Assembly (NCBI GenBank): GCA_021776785.1
Contig: JAJFFF010000024.1
Coordinates: 62,001-126,000 of the forward strand
DNA length: 64,000 nt
Direction: 5' to 3'
Origin: Planctomycetota bacterium
Lineage (GTDB): Bacteria > Planctomycetota > PLA2
Shown: positions 8,343-18,008 of the stretch, piece by piece
Position numbering within the stretch: the stretch's first letter is position 1
Layout of the letters: every line of letters starts with the position of its first letter
Notes under the pieces: generated by a model
What the model was told of the DNA's origin: nothing
Seen by the model: the letters and a program-made list of their open reading frames with translations, nothing else
Databases searched by the model: none
Program-made: the position numbers and the translations under genes

Positions 8343-9842
8343 ATGAGAGTCGCGATCGTTGTCTGTGTGTTGGCGCTCGGCGCTCAAGCCGACCCGTGGC
8401 CGTTTGGCGGAGGGCGCTTTTCGAAGTGGGACCTCTACAACCTCGGCATGATCGGCGCGAAGGCGTCGGACGCGGCGGGGCCGGCCCTTGTGAAGAACGC
8501 ACCGCCGCGCGGCGGGCGTCGATCGTTTACCGTCGACAAGCCCAACCACGACGACGGACCGACCGAACTGCGCGTGGAGTTGTTGTTGCCGGACGGTCCC
8601 GCCGCCAACGCTGGGTTGGTGCGCGGCGACGTGATCGTGGGGATTGGCGGCAAGCGTTTTCGCGACGGGTCAATGCCCGCGTTAGCCAAAGCGTTGCGCA
8701 CGGCCGAGAGCAAAGACGGCCAACTCGTGCTCACGGTACGCCGTGGCTCCGGCGACACGCAAAAAGTAACTCTGACTTTTCCGGCGGGGGGCAAGGTCGC
8801 CGCCAAACCGACGACCGGGGCGGGCCGCAAACGCCTGGTGGATGGAGCGCTCGCGTGGCTTGCCGAGAGGCAGGATCCGGACGGCGGTTTCGTCGAAACG
8901 TTGTCGGGTAAGAACGGGGCGGTCGTACAAGCCGCACTCGCCGGCCTTGCGTGGCTCGGCGCCGGCAACGATCTCCAGCAGGGCGCATACCAAGACCATG
9001 TGCAGCGTGCCGCGACGTGGGTTGCCGCCAACGTGGAGGCGTTGGAGAAAGACGAGTTGGGCGCGCGCGTCGGCGGCGGCGCGTCGTGGCATCAAGGCAA
9101 TTGGGGATGGGCGCACGCGGCGATTTTCTTAGGTGAACTTCACGCGCGCACGCCGGATCCCGCGGTCAAGGAGGCGCTCGCGTATTGCGCGGCCATGCTT
9201 TCGCAGACCCAGGAAAAATCCGGCGGTTGGGCGCACGGGCCCGGCGGTAAAAACGCGTTGGGCTACGTCGAACTCAACATCGTCACCGGCTTGGCGCTTT
9301 GTGGTTTGGGACTGGCGCAGCGCAATGGCATCTCCGTGTCGGACAACGTGCTCAAGCGCGCCGAGGAATACCTCAAAGCGAGCAGCGGTGGGGGCGGCGT
9401 CGGGTATTCCGCGAACGGCGGGCAAAAAGGGCAGGGCAACATCGGGCGGACGGCCGGATGTTGGCTCGGTTACCTCGCTTTGGGTCGCGGGAAGTCGAAG
9501 TTCGGCAAGTCGATGGGGGCTTACGTGAAGCGTGAGGCCGATGCGGTGCTCAACGGTCACGCGAGTTTGATGCAGCACATCATGCTTGCGGGTGTCGCGG
9601 CGCACGCGGCCGGAAGTGCGACCGCGCGCAAGTTCTGGAAGAAGATGGAGCGCGACCTCGTGCTGGCGCACACGCCCGACGGCTCGTTTCAGCCGCGCCC
9701 GTGGCACGAGTCGATCTCGATGAAGTCCAACTCCGACGTGAGTTTCGGCGAGGTGTGGACGACCGCTGCGTGGACGTTGGTCCTGGTGTCGGAAAAAACC
9801 AAGGACGGACTCGTCGGTTTCCCCGCTTGGTTCGGGCGTTGA
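8343..9842 (+). CDS. Secreted PDZ + alpha/alpha-toroid protein (DUF6288-like)
   Basis: The product has about 499 residues with a signal peptide (MRVAIVVCVLALGAQA). Residues about 55-150 form a PDZ-like domain (LLLPDGPAANAGLVRGDVIVGIGG). The rest is built of helical-hairpin repeats like those of prenyltransferase/squalene-cyclase toroids (ALAWLAERQDPDGGF, GGWAHGPGGKNALGYVELN). This combination matches DUF6288-type proteins common in planctomycete-like genomes, and enzymatic activity is not established. The ATG at 8343 starts the signal peptide; an upstream in-frame GTG at 8334 is less likely. It probably acts in the periplasm. Confidence 0.82.
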   Translation: MRVAIVVCVLALGAQADPWPFGGGRFSKWDLYNLGMIGAKASDAAGPALVKNAPPRGGRRSFTVDKPNHDDGPTELRVELLLPDGPAANAGLVRGDVIVGIGGKRFRDGSMPALAKALRTAESKDGQLVLTVRRGSGDTQKVTLTFPAGGKVAAKPTTGAGRKRLVDGALAWLAERQDPDGGFVETLSGKNGAVVQAALAGLAWLGAGNDLQQGAYQDHVQRAATWVAANVEALEKDELGARVGGGASWHQGNWGWAHAAIFLGELHARTPDPAVKEALAYCAAMLSQTQEKSGGWAHGPGGKNALGYVELNIVTGLALCGLGLAQRNGISVSDNVLKRAEEYLKASSGGGGVGYSANGGQKGQGNIGRTAGCWLGYLALGRGKSKFGKSMGAYVKREADAVLNGHASLMQHIMLAGVAAHAAGSATARKFWKKMERDLVLAHTPDGSFQPRPWHESISMKSNSDVSFGEVWTTAAWTLVLVSEKTKDGLVGFPAWFGR

Positions 9843-9871
9843 AGCGCGTTTCGGTCGTAGACTGAGCGCCG

Positions 9872-10699
9872 ATGCAAGACCCCCTCGGAGATTACCTGCG
9901 TTGGCTCGACCAACATGGCGTGAAGTTCGAAGTCGCGCCGACACTGTGGCAGGACGAGGATCAAAACGGTCCACGCGTCTCCGGTTCGGACCCCGTGGTT
10001 CCTATCGAACTCGAAGGGCTGGCACCGTTTGTCGAGCATCGCGATCCGGAGCGAGGGCTCGCGGCGGATCACGCGACGATCATGGTGGCGCGGACGCTGT
10101 TGCGGGCCAACTTGTTTCCGCGGGCCGGGCGTGTCTGGGACATCGGTTGCGGCACCGGCGTGCTGGCGGTGACCGCGGGTCTGGCCGGCGCGCGCGTTGT
10201 TGTGGCGACGGATGTGGACCCCGACGCGCTCGCCTTGGCGCGCCGCACGGCTTCGGAGTCCAATGTTGCCGTGCAGTTTTTTGAGGGCGCCGGCATCGCG
10301 GCCGTTCCCGCACCGGGGCAGGCCGATCTCGTGATCGCGAACTTGCCGCACAAGCCCGTGCCCGACGACGCGCGCTTACCGATCGCGCAGGCCGGGGGCG
10401 AACACGGGGACAGCGTGCACGCGACGTGCGCACGCGAAGCCGGCGCACGTCTTGCTGCCGGCGCGTCGGTCTGCTTCTTTTTGCACTCGCTTCCTACGCC
10501 GCGTCTGCTGGGCGGGTACGCGGAGCAGTTCCGTCTCCGCCTGCTTTCATGGAAGCGCCGGTTCTTGTGGCCCGGCGAATACGGTCCGCTTGATGACCAC
10601 TTCTTGGCGCGCGCGGAGCGCGGCGAGTCGTTCGTGGTGCGGAGCGAAAAAAGCGAGCCGTTTCTCGTGGCCGGCGTTTGGCAGGCGGTGCGGTGGTAA
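9872..10699 (+). CDS. Class I SAM-dependent methyltransferase
   Basis: The product has 275 residues with a Rossmann-type methyltransferase core. Motif I is VWDIGCGTGVLAVTAG, an acidic residue ends strand 2 (VVATDVDPDAL), and motif IV reads VIANLPHKP, related to the N-P-P-Y motif of PrmC/HemK-type N-methyltransferases. The substrate cannot be told. The stop overlaps the start of the ChbG-like deacetylase gene, and a glycosyltransferase follows, so these three genes form one coupled operon that may build or modify a small glycan or glycolipid (inference). Confidence 0.85.
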   Translation: MQDPLGDYLRWLDQHGVKFEVAPTLWQDEDQNGPRVSGSDPVVPIELEGLAPFVEHRDPERGLAADHATIMVARTLLRANLFPRAGRVWDIGCGTGVLAVTAGLAGARVVVATDVDPDALALARRTASESNVAVQFFEGAGIAAVPAPGQADLVIANLPHKPVPDDARLPIAQAGGEHGDSVHATCAREAGARLAAGASVCFFLHSLPTPRLLGGYAEQFRLRLLSWKRRFLWPGEYGPLDDHFLARAERGESFVVRSEKSEPFLVAGVWQAVRW

Positions 10700-11451
10700 C
10701 GCGCCTTGTCGTCAACGCGGATGACGGCGGCCTTGCGCTGTCCACGGACGACGCAATCTTGCGTTGTGCGGAAGCCGGGCTCGTGCGCGCGGTCACGGTT
10801 GTGGCGAACGGGCCCACGGCCGAGACGTTTGTGCCGCGCGCCGTCGCGGCCGGGCTCGACGTGGGACTCCACTTAAACTTCACGGCGGGGGTGTCGCTGA
10901 CCGGCGTGCCCGTACTCGATAAGTACGAATACTGGCGCCGCGCGGTGGCCGGTGAGATTGACCCCGTGGCGCTCCACGCCGAAATGTTGGCGCAATGGGA
11001 GCGGTTGGCGTCGTTTGGCGTGGCGATGACCCACCTTGATGGGCACAACCATGTCCACGTGTGGCCCGGCGTGTTGGGCGAGATCGGAAACAACTGCTAC
11101 GTTCGTCGTCCGTTGGGACGGGAGCCGGGTCCGGCCGCCCTACCCGCCTGCTTCGTCGACTGGGCGGGGCGGCTGCCCGGCTTCCACGTGGATCGGTTCG
11201 CCGGGTATGCGTTCGCCGACGAGCCGTGTGCGACGTCGCTTCTGCGCAGCGTGGTCGATGCGCGTGACGCCGACGGCGATGCCGTCGAATTGATGGTGCA
11301 TCCCGGCGTGCGCGAAGGCTCGCCGTTTGTGCGATCGTCGGCGCGCGCACGCGAGGTCGAGTGTTTGTGCGATCCGATTGTCGTCTCTCAATTGGAAGAT
11401 CGGGGCGTCGAGATCACATCGTTTTCGGAGTTGGGATGCACATCGCCGTAG
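10693..11451 (+). CDS. ChbG/YdjC-like carbohydrate deacetylase
   Basis: This is a 252-residue member of the YdjC/ChbG family of metal-dependent sugar N-deacetylases. It has the family signatures RLVVNADDGG at the N-terminus, VGLHLNF, THLDGHNHVHVWPG carrying metal-binding histidines and aspartate, and VELMVHPG near the end. A GTG at 10693 puts the start just before the conserved first strand and overlaps the methyltransferase stop by 7 bp. It sits between a methyltransferase and a GT4 glycosyltransferase. A role in trimming N-acetyl groups from an oligosaccharide is likely, with the substrate unknown. Confidence 0.88.
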   Translation: MVTRLVVNADDGGLALSTDDAILRCAEAGLVRAVTVVANGPTAETFVPRAVAAGLDVGLHLNFTAGVSLTGVPVLDKYEYWRRAVAGEIDPVALHAEMLAQWERLASFGVAMTHLDGHNHVHVWPGVLGEIGNNCYVRRPLGREPGPAALPACFVDWAGRLPGFHVDRFAGYAFADEPCATSLLRSVVDARDADGDAVELMVHPGVREGSPFVRSSARAREVECLCDPIVVSQLEDRGVEITSFSELGCTSP

Positions 11452-12398
11452 TTACGGGCGCGTTGGGGCAGCGATCGCGCGGCAATCACACGACCGTCGC
11501 CCGTTGGCAAAGAACGTGCGGCGTGGAGTTGCTTCCTGCGCACGCCGACGCGCTCGAGCGCGTACCGGACCTCTTTCACGGGTACCACGCGTTTCACGGC
11601 GGCGTCGATGCGTTGCGGTTGGCGCGCAAGTACGACCGACCGCTCGTGATCAGCGTCGGTGGCACCGACCTGTTTTCGTTCGCGGATCAGGTCAAAGAAG
11701 TGTTTCTTCGCGCCGATGCCGTCACGGGAGCGTTCCCCGGCTTCGCCTCGATTCTGAAAATGCGGCTGGGGAAAGCGGTGCCGTACTTTGTCGTGCCGCG
11801 CGCGGTCGAGCTCGACTGCGTGCCGTTTCACGCGGGTCCGGGCGACGTCTTGCAGGTGCTGTTGCCCGCCGGATTGCGTCCCGTCAAGGAGCCGTTGTTA
11901 GCGATCGAGATGGCGAAGCAATTGCGCGCCGCGGACGTGCCGGTTCAGCTCACGATCGCGGGCCCGGCGTTAGATCGTGCGCACGCCGCGCAGGTACGCG
12001 CCCGCGCCGAGCCGCTGGAGTTCGTCACGGTTACCGAGTACGAGCCCGAGGAAATGACCGAGGTCTACCGTCGCAGCGATGTTGTGTGGAACACGTCGGT
12101 TCATGAGGGTGGCGCAAACGCCTTGTTAGAAGCCGTGGCCCATGGCTGTGCGATTTTTGCGCGCAACGTGACCGGCAACCGCGAACTTCTCTCCGAAGAA
12201 CGCGCTCCCGGAACGCTGTTTGATCCCGACGACTTCGCGTCCGTGATGGCGTTTCACTTGGCGGTGATGCGCGAGACCGAGGACGAGCGCGCGCAACGGA
12301 TCAACCGGGGTTGCGACTGGCTCCGCCGGTGCCACGACAAAGACGATGAGGCCACCGCCCTCGGCCGTGTCTGGCACGAAGTGCTTCATAACAAGTAA
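11436..12398 (+). CDS. GT4-type glycosyltransferase
   Basis: The product has 320 residues with a GT-B fold. The C-terminal nucleotide-sugar half shows AGLRPVKEPLLAIEMAKQL and the E-x7-E type motif EGGANALLEAVAHGC typical of GT4 retaining transferases. The N-terminal acceptor half is short, and the classic glycine-rich loop is modified (MHIAVVTGALGQRSRGNHTT). The ATG at 11436 overlaps the deacetylase gene by 16 bp. The donor and acceptor sugars are not deducible. It completes the three-gene methyltransferase/deacetylase/glycosyltransferase unit. Confidence 0.87.
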   Translation: MHIAVVTGALGQRSRGNHTTVARWQRTCGVELLPAHADALERVPDLFHGYHAFHGGVDALRLARKYDRPLVISVGGTDLFSFADQVKEVFLRADAVTGAFPGFASILKMRLGKAVPYFVVPRAVELDCVPFHAGPGDVLQVLLPAGLRPVKEPLLAIEMAKQLRAADVPVQLTIAGPALDRAHAAQVRARAEPLEFVTVTEYEPEEMTEVYRRSDVVWNTSVHEGGANALLEAVAHGCAIFARNVTGNRELLSEERAPGTLFDPDDFASVMAFHLAVMRETEDERAQRINRGCDWLRRCHDKDDEATALGRVWHEVLHNK

Positions 12399-12468
12399 GC
12401 GCCGTCGCTAGCAGACGGCAACGGGGTCGGGCTTGTTCTCGCCGCTTGACGACGGTTACGATGGCGGT

Positions 12469-12735
12469 ATGTGCCGCAACATCAAAACGCTCTTCAACTT
12501 TGATCCGCCCGCCAGCGACGAAGAAGTGTCTGCGTCCGCATTGCAGTTCGTGCGCAAGCTCAGCGGCTCCACCAAGCCGAGCAAAGCAAACGAAGCCGTG
12601 TTCGCGCGCGCGGTCGAAGAGGTCACGGCGGCGGCGCGTCGACTCCTGGACGGACTCGTCACCGCGGCGCCGAGCAAAAACCGCGAGATTGAAGCTGAAA
12701 AGGCGCGCGCAAGAACGGCCAAGCGTTTCGGCTGA
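12469..12735 (+). CDS. DUF2277 family protein
   Basis: This 88-residue cytosolic protein has the hallmark beginning MCRNIKTLFNFDPPAS of DUF2277, a small conserved family with no known function. The rest is helical and charged. The ATG at 12469 is chosen because the family always starts with this MCRNI sequence. It is 70 bp downstream of the glycosyltransferase and converges with metH, whose stop is 16 bp away. Confidence 0.88.
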   Translation: MCRNIKTLFNFDPPASDEEVSASALQFVRKLSGSTKPSKANEAVFARAVEEVTAAARRLLDGLVTAAPSKNREIEAEKARARTAKRFG

Positions 12736-12750
12736 CCAAACCAACGCGGG

Positions 12751-15700
12751 CTAGTCTTCGCGGTCGACCGAGAAGTAGCGCGCTTCGGGGTGGTGGAACA
12801 CAACGGCCGACACGCTCGCTTCCGGATCCATCATGTGCTCCTCGGTGAGCGCGACGCCGATTTCATGCGGATTGAGGATCGCGAACAGGGGTTCTTGCAG
12901 CCCCAGGTCGGGGCACGCCGGGTAGCCGAAGCTGTATCGCTTGCCGTGATACGCCGCGCGGAAGCGATCGCGCATCGTCGTTTCCGGCGCGTCCGGAAAA
13001 CCCCACTGGCCGCGCAACTTGTGGTGCAGCCACTCGGCGGCGGCCTCGGCCGTTTCGATCGCGAGCGCCTGAATCGCGTGGCTCTTTAAGTATTCGCCGG
13101 CCTCTTTGTACGCCTCGTATTGCGCGCGCACGCCTTCGCCCGCGGTTACCACGAACATGGCGACGTGATCGCCTTGAGTCTCGGCGACAAAGTCCGAGAG
13201 GCACAAGAAATCGCCCCGCGATTGACGCGGGAACGGGAACGCGTGCTCGGCGCCGCCGTGCGTGACGACGATCGTGTCTTTGCGCGCCTGTGCCGGCAAG
13301 AACTGCCACACCGCGCGCAACTGCATCGGGTGCTTCCCCCCGGGTCGGCAATCTGCCTTGAGCCCTTCGAGCAGGTCGTGCAAGCGTTGCGCTTTCTCGT
13401 CGCCGGCCGCGAGCAAGTCGTCGAAGCGGCCTTTCAATCCGAGGTGCTTTCCGTAAAGCATCAGCGGGTTGAGATAGCTCCATACTTCATCCAGCGGAAG
13501 CGTGCGCATGACGTGCCGCTCGGTATCGGGCGGGGCGGGCCACGCCGCGAGCGGCGTCACGTTGGAGCGCGCCGGAATCGTCATCGGCGCCGGCTTCGCC
13601 TTGCTCGCTTCGCGGTGAATGAGTTGTTGACGCTCCTCTTCAATCTGCGTCACGATGCCCGCCCGTGCGTTCGGGTCAAGCAAGCGATTGGCGAGATCGA
13701 GCCCGTCCATCGCATCTTTGGCGTAAAGACACACGCCCTCGTACTTCGGGTCGATGCGTTTGCGCGTGAAGTTGCGCGTCAGCGCCGCGCCGCCCACCAA
13801 CATCGGCGGGCACTTGCCGTGCACCGTCATTTCCTCGGCGGTCACGACCATCTGTTGCGCCGATTTCACAAGAAGGCCGGACAGGCCGACGACGTCGGGA
13901 TCGTGTTCGTCGATCGCGGCAATCAGTTCACGGGGCGGGATCTTGATGCCGAGGTTGATCACGCGGTAGCCGTTGTTGGTCAAGATGATATCGACCAAGT
14001 TCTTGCCGATGTCGTGCACGTCGCCCTTGACGGTCGCGAGCAGGATCGTCCCGCGCCGGCTGTCGTCGTCGCGCTCCATGAACTGTTCTAGGTGCGCGAC
14101 CGCGGCCTTCATGGCTTCGGCGGACTGTAAGACCTCGGCGACAATCAGCTCGTTGTTGTTGAACAGCCGACCGACTTCGTCCATGCCCGCCATGAGCGGA
14201 CCGTTGATCACTTCGAGCGGCGGCGTGTCTTTGAGTTTTTCGTCGAGGTCTTTGACCAGCCCTTCTTTGGAGCCGGTGAGAATGTAATTCGCCAAGCGTT
14301 CATCGAGCGTGAGCGTCGAAACGTCTTTTTGGATGCGGCTGCTGGCGTCGCGGAAGTGCGCCGTGAAGGCCGCGATCGATTCGTCGCCACTGTCGAACAG
14401 CACGGCTTCGGCCAACGCCAACTCCTCGGGCGGAATCTGCGCGTAGCGCTCCAGCTTCTCGGTGTTGACGATCGCCATGTCGAGGCCGGCCTTGGTGCAG
14501 TGATACAAAAACACCGCGTTCAGCACTTCACGGCCCGCGGGCGGCAGCCCGAATGAGACGTTGGAAATCCCGAGTATCGTGCGCGTGTGCGGCAGTTCCT
14601 GTTTGATGAGGCGGATGCCCTCGACCGTCTCGCGCGCCGATCCCAAGTAGTTCACGTCACCGGTCGCGCACGGGAAAACGAGCGGGTCGAAAATGATGTT
14701 GGTCTCGTCGAGCCCGAAGTCTTCGGTGAGGATCTTGTGCGAACGGCGCGCGACTTCCAACTTGCGCGCGCGCGTGACCGCCATCCCCTGTTCCCGGTCC
14801 TCGTCGATGCAGCCGACGACCAACGCCGCGCCGAAACGCAACGCTTGCGGCACGACGCGTTCGAACCGCTCCAACCCGTCTTCTAAGTTGACGGAGTTGA
14901 TGATCGCCTTCCCTTGGCAATAGGTGAGCGCCAAGTCGGTAACGTCGGCGTCGGTGGAGTCGATCATCAACGGCGCCTTGACCTTGTTGATGAGCTGCTC
15001 TAGGAACCGCCGCATGTCCACAGGTTCGTCGCGATCGGGGTTTTGCAAACAGACGTCGATGATCTGGGCGCCCTTGCGCACTTGCTTGCGCGCGATCTCG
15101 CTGGCTTCTTCAAACTTCTCGTCCGCGATGAGTTTTTTGAAGCGGCGGCTACCGAGCGAGTTCGTGCGTTCGCCGACGAGCAGCGGCCGGTTGGACTCCT
15201 CCGCCTCGACCATTTCGAGGCCGCTGTAGAGCGCGCGCTTGTGCGTCAACACGCGACGCGGCTTTCGCCCGGCGATCATCTCGGCGAGGGCCGCGATGTG
15301 CGCGTCGGTCGTGCCGCAGCAACCGCCGACCAAGTTGACCCATCCCTCTTTCACAAAACGCTCGAGGGCCCCCGCGATCATCGCCGGCGACTCGAGGTAG
15401 TTGCCGTCCTCATCCGGGAGGCCGGCGTTCGGTACGCAACCGATTGGTGCTTGCGAGAGCTCCGCCATCGCGCGGAGATGGTCGGTCATGAACTCCGGAC
15501 CCGTGGCGCAGTTGAGGCCGAGATACAACAGGTCCACGTGCGACATGCTCACGGTCAACGCTTCGGCGGTTTGTCCCCCGAGCATCGTGCCCATCGGCTC
15601 GATCGTGCCGGAAACGGCGATCGGAACGCGCACACCCGTGGCCGCGAACGCGTTCTCGATTCCGATCAGGCCCGCTTTGATGTTGCGCGTGTCCTGTTGC

Positions 15701-16179
15701 GTTTCGAGCAGCAAGTAGTCGCAGCCGCCGCGCAACAGCGCGTCCGCCTGTTGTCGGAACGTGTCGATCAACTCGCGAAACGTGACGCCGCCGGTGACGC
15801 TGATCGCTTTGGTCGTGGGTCCCATCGAACCCGCCACAAACCGCGGGCGCTCGGCAGTCGCAAACTTGTCGGCAGCGCGGCGCGCGATCTGCGCGGCGAC
15901 CAACGTGATCTCGTGCGCCTTTTGATCGAGCGGCGGATACTCCGCCATCACGATGGACGCCGAACCAAACGTGTTGGTTTCGATGATGTCGGCGCCCGCA
16001 CGCAGGTGGCTCGCGTGAATGTCCTCGATCAAGTCGGGGCGCGTCACGTTAAGGTGCTCGTTGCACCCGTCAAACTCAGCGCCACCAAAGTCCGCGTCGC
16101 TCGGATCGCGTTCTTGAATGGCGGTCCCCATCGCGCCGTCGAGACAGAGAATGCGGTTTTTGAGCAGTGTGCGGATCAC
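12751..16179 (-). CDS. metH: Cobalamin-dependent methionine synthase
   Basis: This enzyme transfers the methyl group of 5-methyltetrahydrofolate to homocysteine through cob(I)alamin. All four modules are present in 1142 residues. The homocysteine domain has the zinc cysteine pair in VGGCCGTTDAH near residue 283. The pterin domain starts around LVGERTNSLGSRRF. The cobalamin domain has the base-off D-x-H-x-x-G motif in GDVHDIGKNLV near 717. The C-terminal AdoMet-binding reactivation domain (about 890-1142) carries SFGYPACPDL. Full-length MetH proteins are usually a little longer, about 1200. Start is GTG at 16179. The protease gene ends only 29 bp upstream, so there is no room for its own promoter or a riboswitch there. 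Confidence 0.96.
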   Translation of the reverse strand: MIRTLLKNRILCLDGAMGTAIQERDPSDADFGGAEFDGCNEHLNVTRPDLIEDIHASHLRAGADIIETNTFGSASIVMAEYPPLDQKAHEITLVAAQIARRAADKFATAERPRFVAGSMGPTTKAISVTGGVTFRELIDTFRQQADALLRGGCDYLLLETQQDTRNIKAGLIGIENAFAATGVRVPIAVSGTIEPMGTMLGGQTAEALTVSMSHVDLLYLGLNCATGPEFMTDHLRAMAELSQAPIGCVPNAGLPDEDGNYLESPAMIAGALERFVKEGWVNLVGGCCGTTDAHIAALAEMIAGRKPRRVLTHKRALYSGLEMVEAEESNRPLLVGERTNSLGSRRFKKLIADEKFEEASEIARKQVRKGAQIIDVCLQNPDRDEPVDMRRFLEQLINKVKAPLMIDSTDADVTDLALTYCQGKAIINSVNLEDGLERFERVVPQALRFGAALVVGCIDEDREQGMAVTRARKLEVARRSHKILTEDFGLDETNIIFDPLVFPCATGDVNYLGSARETVEGIRLIKQELPHTRTILGISNVSFGLPPAGREVLNAVFLYHCTKAGLDMAIVNTEKLERYAQIPPEELALAEAVLFDSGDESIAAFTAHFRDASSRIQKDVSTLTLDERLANYILTGSKEGLVKDLDEKLKDTPPLEVINGPLMAGMDEVGRLFNNNELIVAEVLQSAEAMKAAVAHLEQFMERDDDSRRGTILLATVKGDVHDIGKNLVDIILTNNGYRVINLGIKIPPRELIAAIDEHDPDVVGLSGLLVKSAQQMVVTAEEMTVHGKCPPMLVGGAALTRNFTRKRIDPKYEGVCLYAKDAMDGLDLANRLLDPNARAGIVTQIEEERQQLIHREASKAKPAPMTIPARSNVTPLAAWPAPPDTERHVMRTLPLDEVWSYLNPLMLYGKHLGLKGRFDDLLAAGDEKAQRLHDLLEGLKADCRPGGKHPMQLRAVWQFLPAQARKDTIVVTHGGAEHAFPFPRQSRGDFLCLSDFVAETQGDHVAMFVVTAGEGVRAQYEAYKEAGEYLKSHAIQALAIETAEAAAEWLHHKLRGQWGFPDAPETTMRDRFRAAYHGKRYSFGYPACPDLGLQEPLFAILNPHEIGVALTEEHMMDPEASVSAVVFHHPEARYFSVDRED

Positions 16180-16208
16180 GTCCGCGATGGTACTACGAGG
16201 GGGGGTGG

Positions 16209-17891
16209 TTACTTCCCTTTCTGCGCACGCTTCAGGAGTGTGCGTGCGTAGCTCACCGGGACGCCGAAATTTGCACTGCTGAACGCTTTGAGAATCCCGT
16301 AGTTCACGGCCACCACGCGTCCGTTCAGATCGACCAAGGGGCCGCCGGATCCACCGACCGCGGTCGCCGCGTCGAAGACGATCTTATCGCCCAAGACATC
16401 GCCGATGAACCCCTGCGTCGGGAGCGGTCGAATGAGGTTGTCTTGCGCCAAGGCGTTGAGCACTTTGACGGGGTCAGAGATCGCTTCGTCGGAAAACTGG
16501 TCCGCGAAGCCGTCGTGGGAGCGCGCCAGCAGCGCGTCTAGTCCGGACGGATAACCGAACAGCATCACCCGTCGACCCGCCACGAGCTGTTTCTCGGTGG
16601 CCAGAGCGATCGGCGCAGGCTGGCCCTCAAACGGCGTAAAGAACAATGCGGAGAGGTCGGCCTTGGCGGCGTGCATGGTTCGATCGCGCTCAAAGTTTAC
16701 GGGTTGCCTATGGCCCGGAAAGTAGGCGCGCAAGGCGATAAAACGCGGCTCGAAACCGTCGTCGGTCAGAGGCTTCGCCGCGTCGTTGCGCCACCACGGC
16801 TGTGCAATGTGCCGGTTGGTGAAGACGACGCCGTCGGCGGCGACGAATCCGGTGCCCGTGAATTCGACCCGAAAGATCGGGCCGTCGCCTTCGAGCATGA
16901 GCGGGACTTTGTCCTCTTCGACATCCATCCCTTCGAGCATGGCCGGCGACGCTTCGCGCAAGAACCGAAACTTGCCGTCCTTGACGCGTCCGAAGCCATA
17001 CGACCCTTGGATCATGCAGACGCTGCCGCTCAACTGAGCGATCAGTCGCTCGGCCGCGCCGTGCTTGCGCTCCTCGCGCAGCGGATCTAACGAACGTTTC
17101 ACTTCGTGCGCGACGCGATTCGTGACGTTCGACTCGACCGCCTTCACGGCGCGTTCGACTTTGCCGACCGTGCGCTCGACGGCGACGCGGTCGGAATCGA
17201 TGCGCGACTCGATGGTCTTGAGCGACTCTTTGAGGCCCTTGACTTTGGTCTCGTATGCCAGCCGTTGCGCGCGCAACTTGAGATCGTGGAGTTGGCGCTC
17301 GCGCGCGACGGTGCGCGCGAGCTCGACCTGGTTGGTGGGTCCGCCCGGGTCGGTCTTAGCGACATACGCGCCGGCGAGACAAAGGCACATAAACAAGACC
17401 GTCGCGCTCGCGCCGATCATCCCGCGGACCCACGGCGAGGCGGCCACGCCCCCCGAAGTCTGCGGCGCGCCGAGCAGGGTCCGGAACTCGTGGGCCCGGT
17501 CGGCGCGCTCGGTGTGCACGCGGACGCGCAGCTCCGTGTCGCCGAACGTGAGCCGGTCGCCGTCTTCTAAGCGCGCTTCTTCCGCTAAGACGTCGTTTAA
17601 GAGCACCGTGCCGTTCGCGCGCAGATACGCATGAACGCCCCGGCACTCAATCGACGCGTGCATGGAAAGCGACCCGCTTGAGGCGGGCAGCCGCACCTCC
17701 GCGGAATCCGCCGTCCCCAGGCGGATCGTGGGGCCGTCATGACGCTCGCTGCGCCCACGACGGGATCCCGAGAGGTGAACGAACTCAAGGTGCACGAGCA
17801 CCCCATCGGCAAAACCGGGCGTGTGGGCGAAGCGCGCGTCCGAAAGGAAAATCGTCTTAGCCTGGCACGACGTTGTAACTATTTGATGCAC
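16209..17891 (-). CDS. FHA-domain membrane-anchored trypsin-like serine protease
   Basis: The product has about 560 residues. The N-terminal FHA-like domain (about 35-130; TIRLGTADSAEVRLPASSGS) would bind phosphothreonine in the cytoplasm. A membrane helix (about 158-180) and a coiled coil (about 190-275) follow. The C-terminal half is a trypsin/HtrA-type protease with His in FTNRHIAQPW (about 359), Asp in KADLSALFF (about 408) and Ser in VGGSGGPLVDLNG (about 515). It therefore looks like a transmembrane protein joining phospho-recognition to periplasmic proteolysis (inference). The start is uncertain: GTG at 17891 is the longest, and an internal GTG near the FHA domain with a GATGGGG upstream is an alternative. 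It lies just upstream of metH. Confidence 0.82.
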   Translation of the reverse strand: MHQIVTTSCQAKTIFLSDARFAHTPGFADGVLVHLEFVHLSGSRRGRSERHDGPTIRLGTADSAEVRLPASSGSLSMHASIECRGVHAYLRANGTVLLNDVLAEEARLEDGDRLTFGDTELRVRVHTERADRAHEFRTLLGAPQTSGGVAASPWVRGMIGASATVLFMCLCLAGAYVAKTDPGGPTNQVELARTVARERQLHDLKLRAQRLAYETKVKGLKESLKTIESRIDSDRVAVERTVGKVERAVKAVESNVTNRVAHEVKRSLDPLREERKHGAAERLIAQLSGSVCMIQGSYGFGRVKDGKFRFLREASPAMLEGMDVEEDKVPLMLEGDGPIFRVEFTGTGFVAADGVVFTNRHIAQPWWRNDAAKPLTDDGFEPRFIALRAYFPGHRQPVNFERDRTMHAAKADLSALFFTPFEGQPAPIALATEKQLVAGRRVMLFGYPSGLDALLARSHDGFADQFSDEAISDPVKVLNALAQDNLIRPLPTQGFIGDVLGDKIVFDAATAVGGSGGPLVDLNGRVVAVNYGILKAFSSANFGVPVSYARTLLKRAQKGK

Positions 17892-18008
17892 AGGAGCTTA
17901 GGGCGACGTTGGTGCGCCGCCTCAAATGAGCCGTAAGGTTACTTACAGAGGTAGGGCTCTATCCATAGCGAGCTCGCGCGCAAAGGCGCGGGTAATCGAG
18001 GTTCGAAA

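Noticed and set aside
12469-12735. Arginine-rich alternative frame (12446-12754)
   Set aside because: The other frame begins with the fixed DUF2277 signature MCRNIKTLFNF, so this one is a shadow.
16180-16208. Cobalamin or SAM riboswitch before metH
   Set aside because: Only 29 bp separate metH from the protease gene, too short for either riboswitch class.
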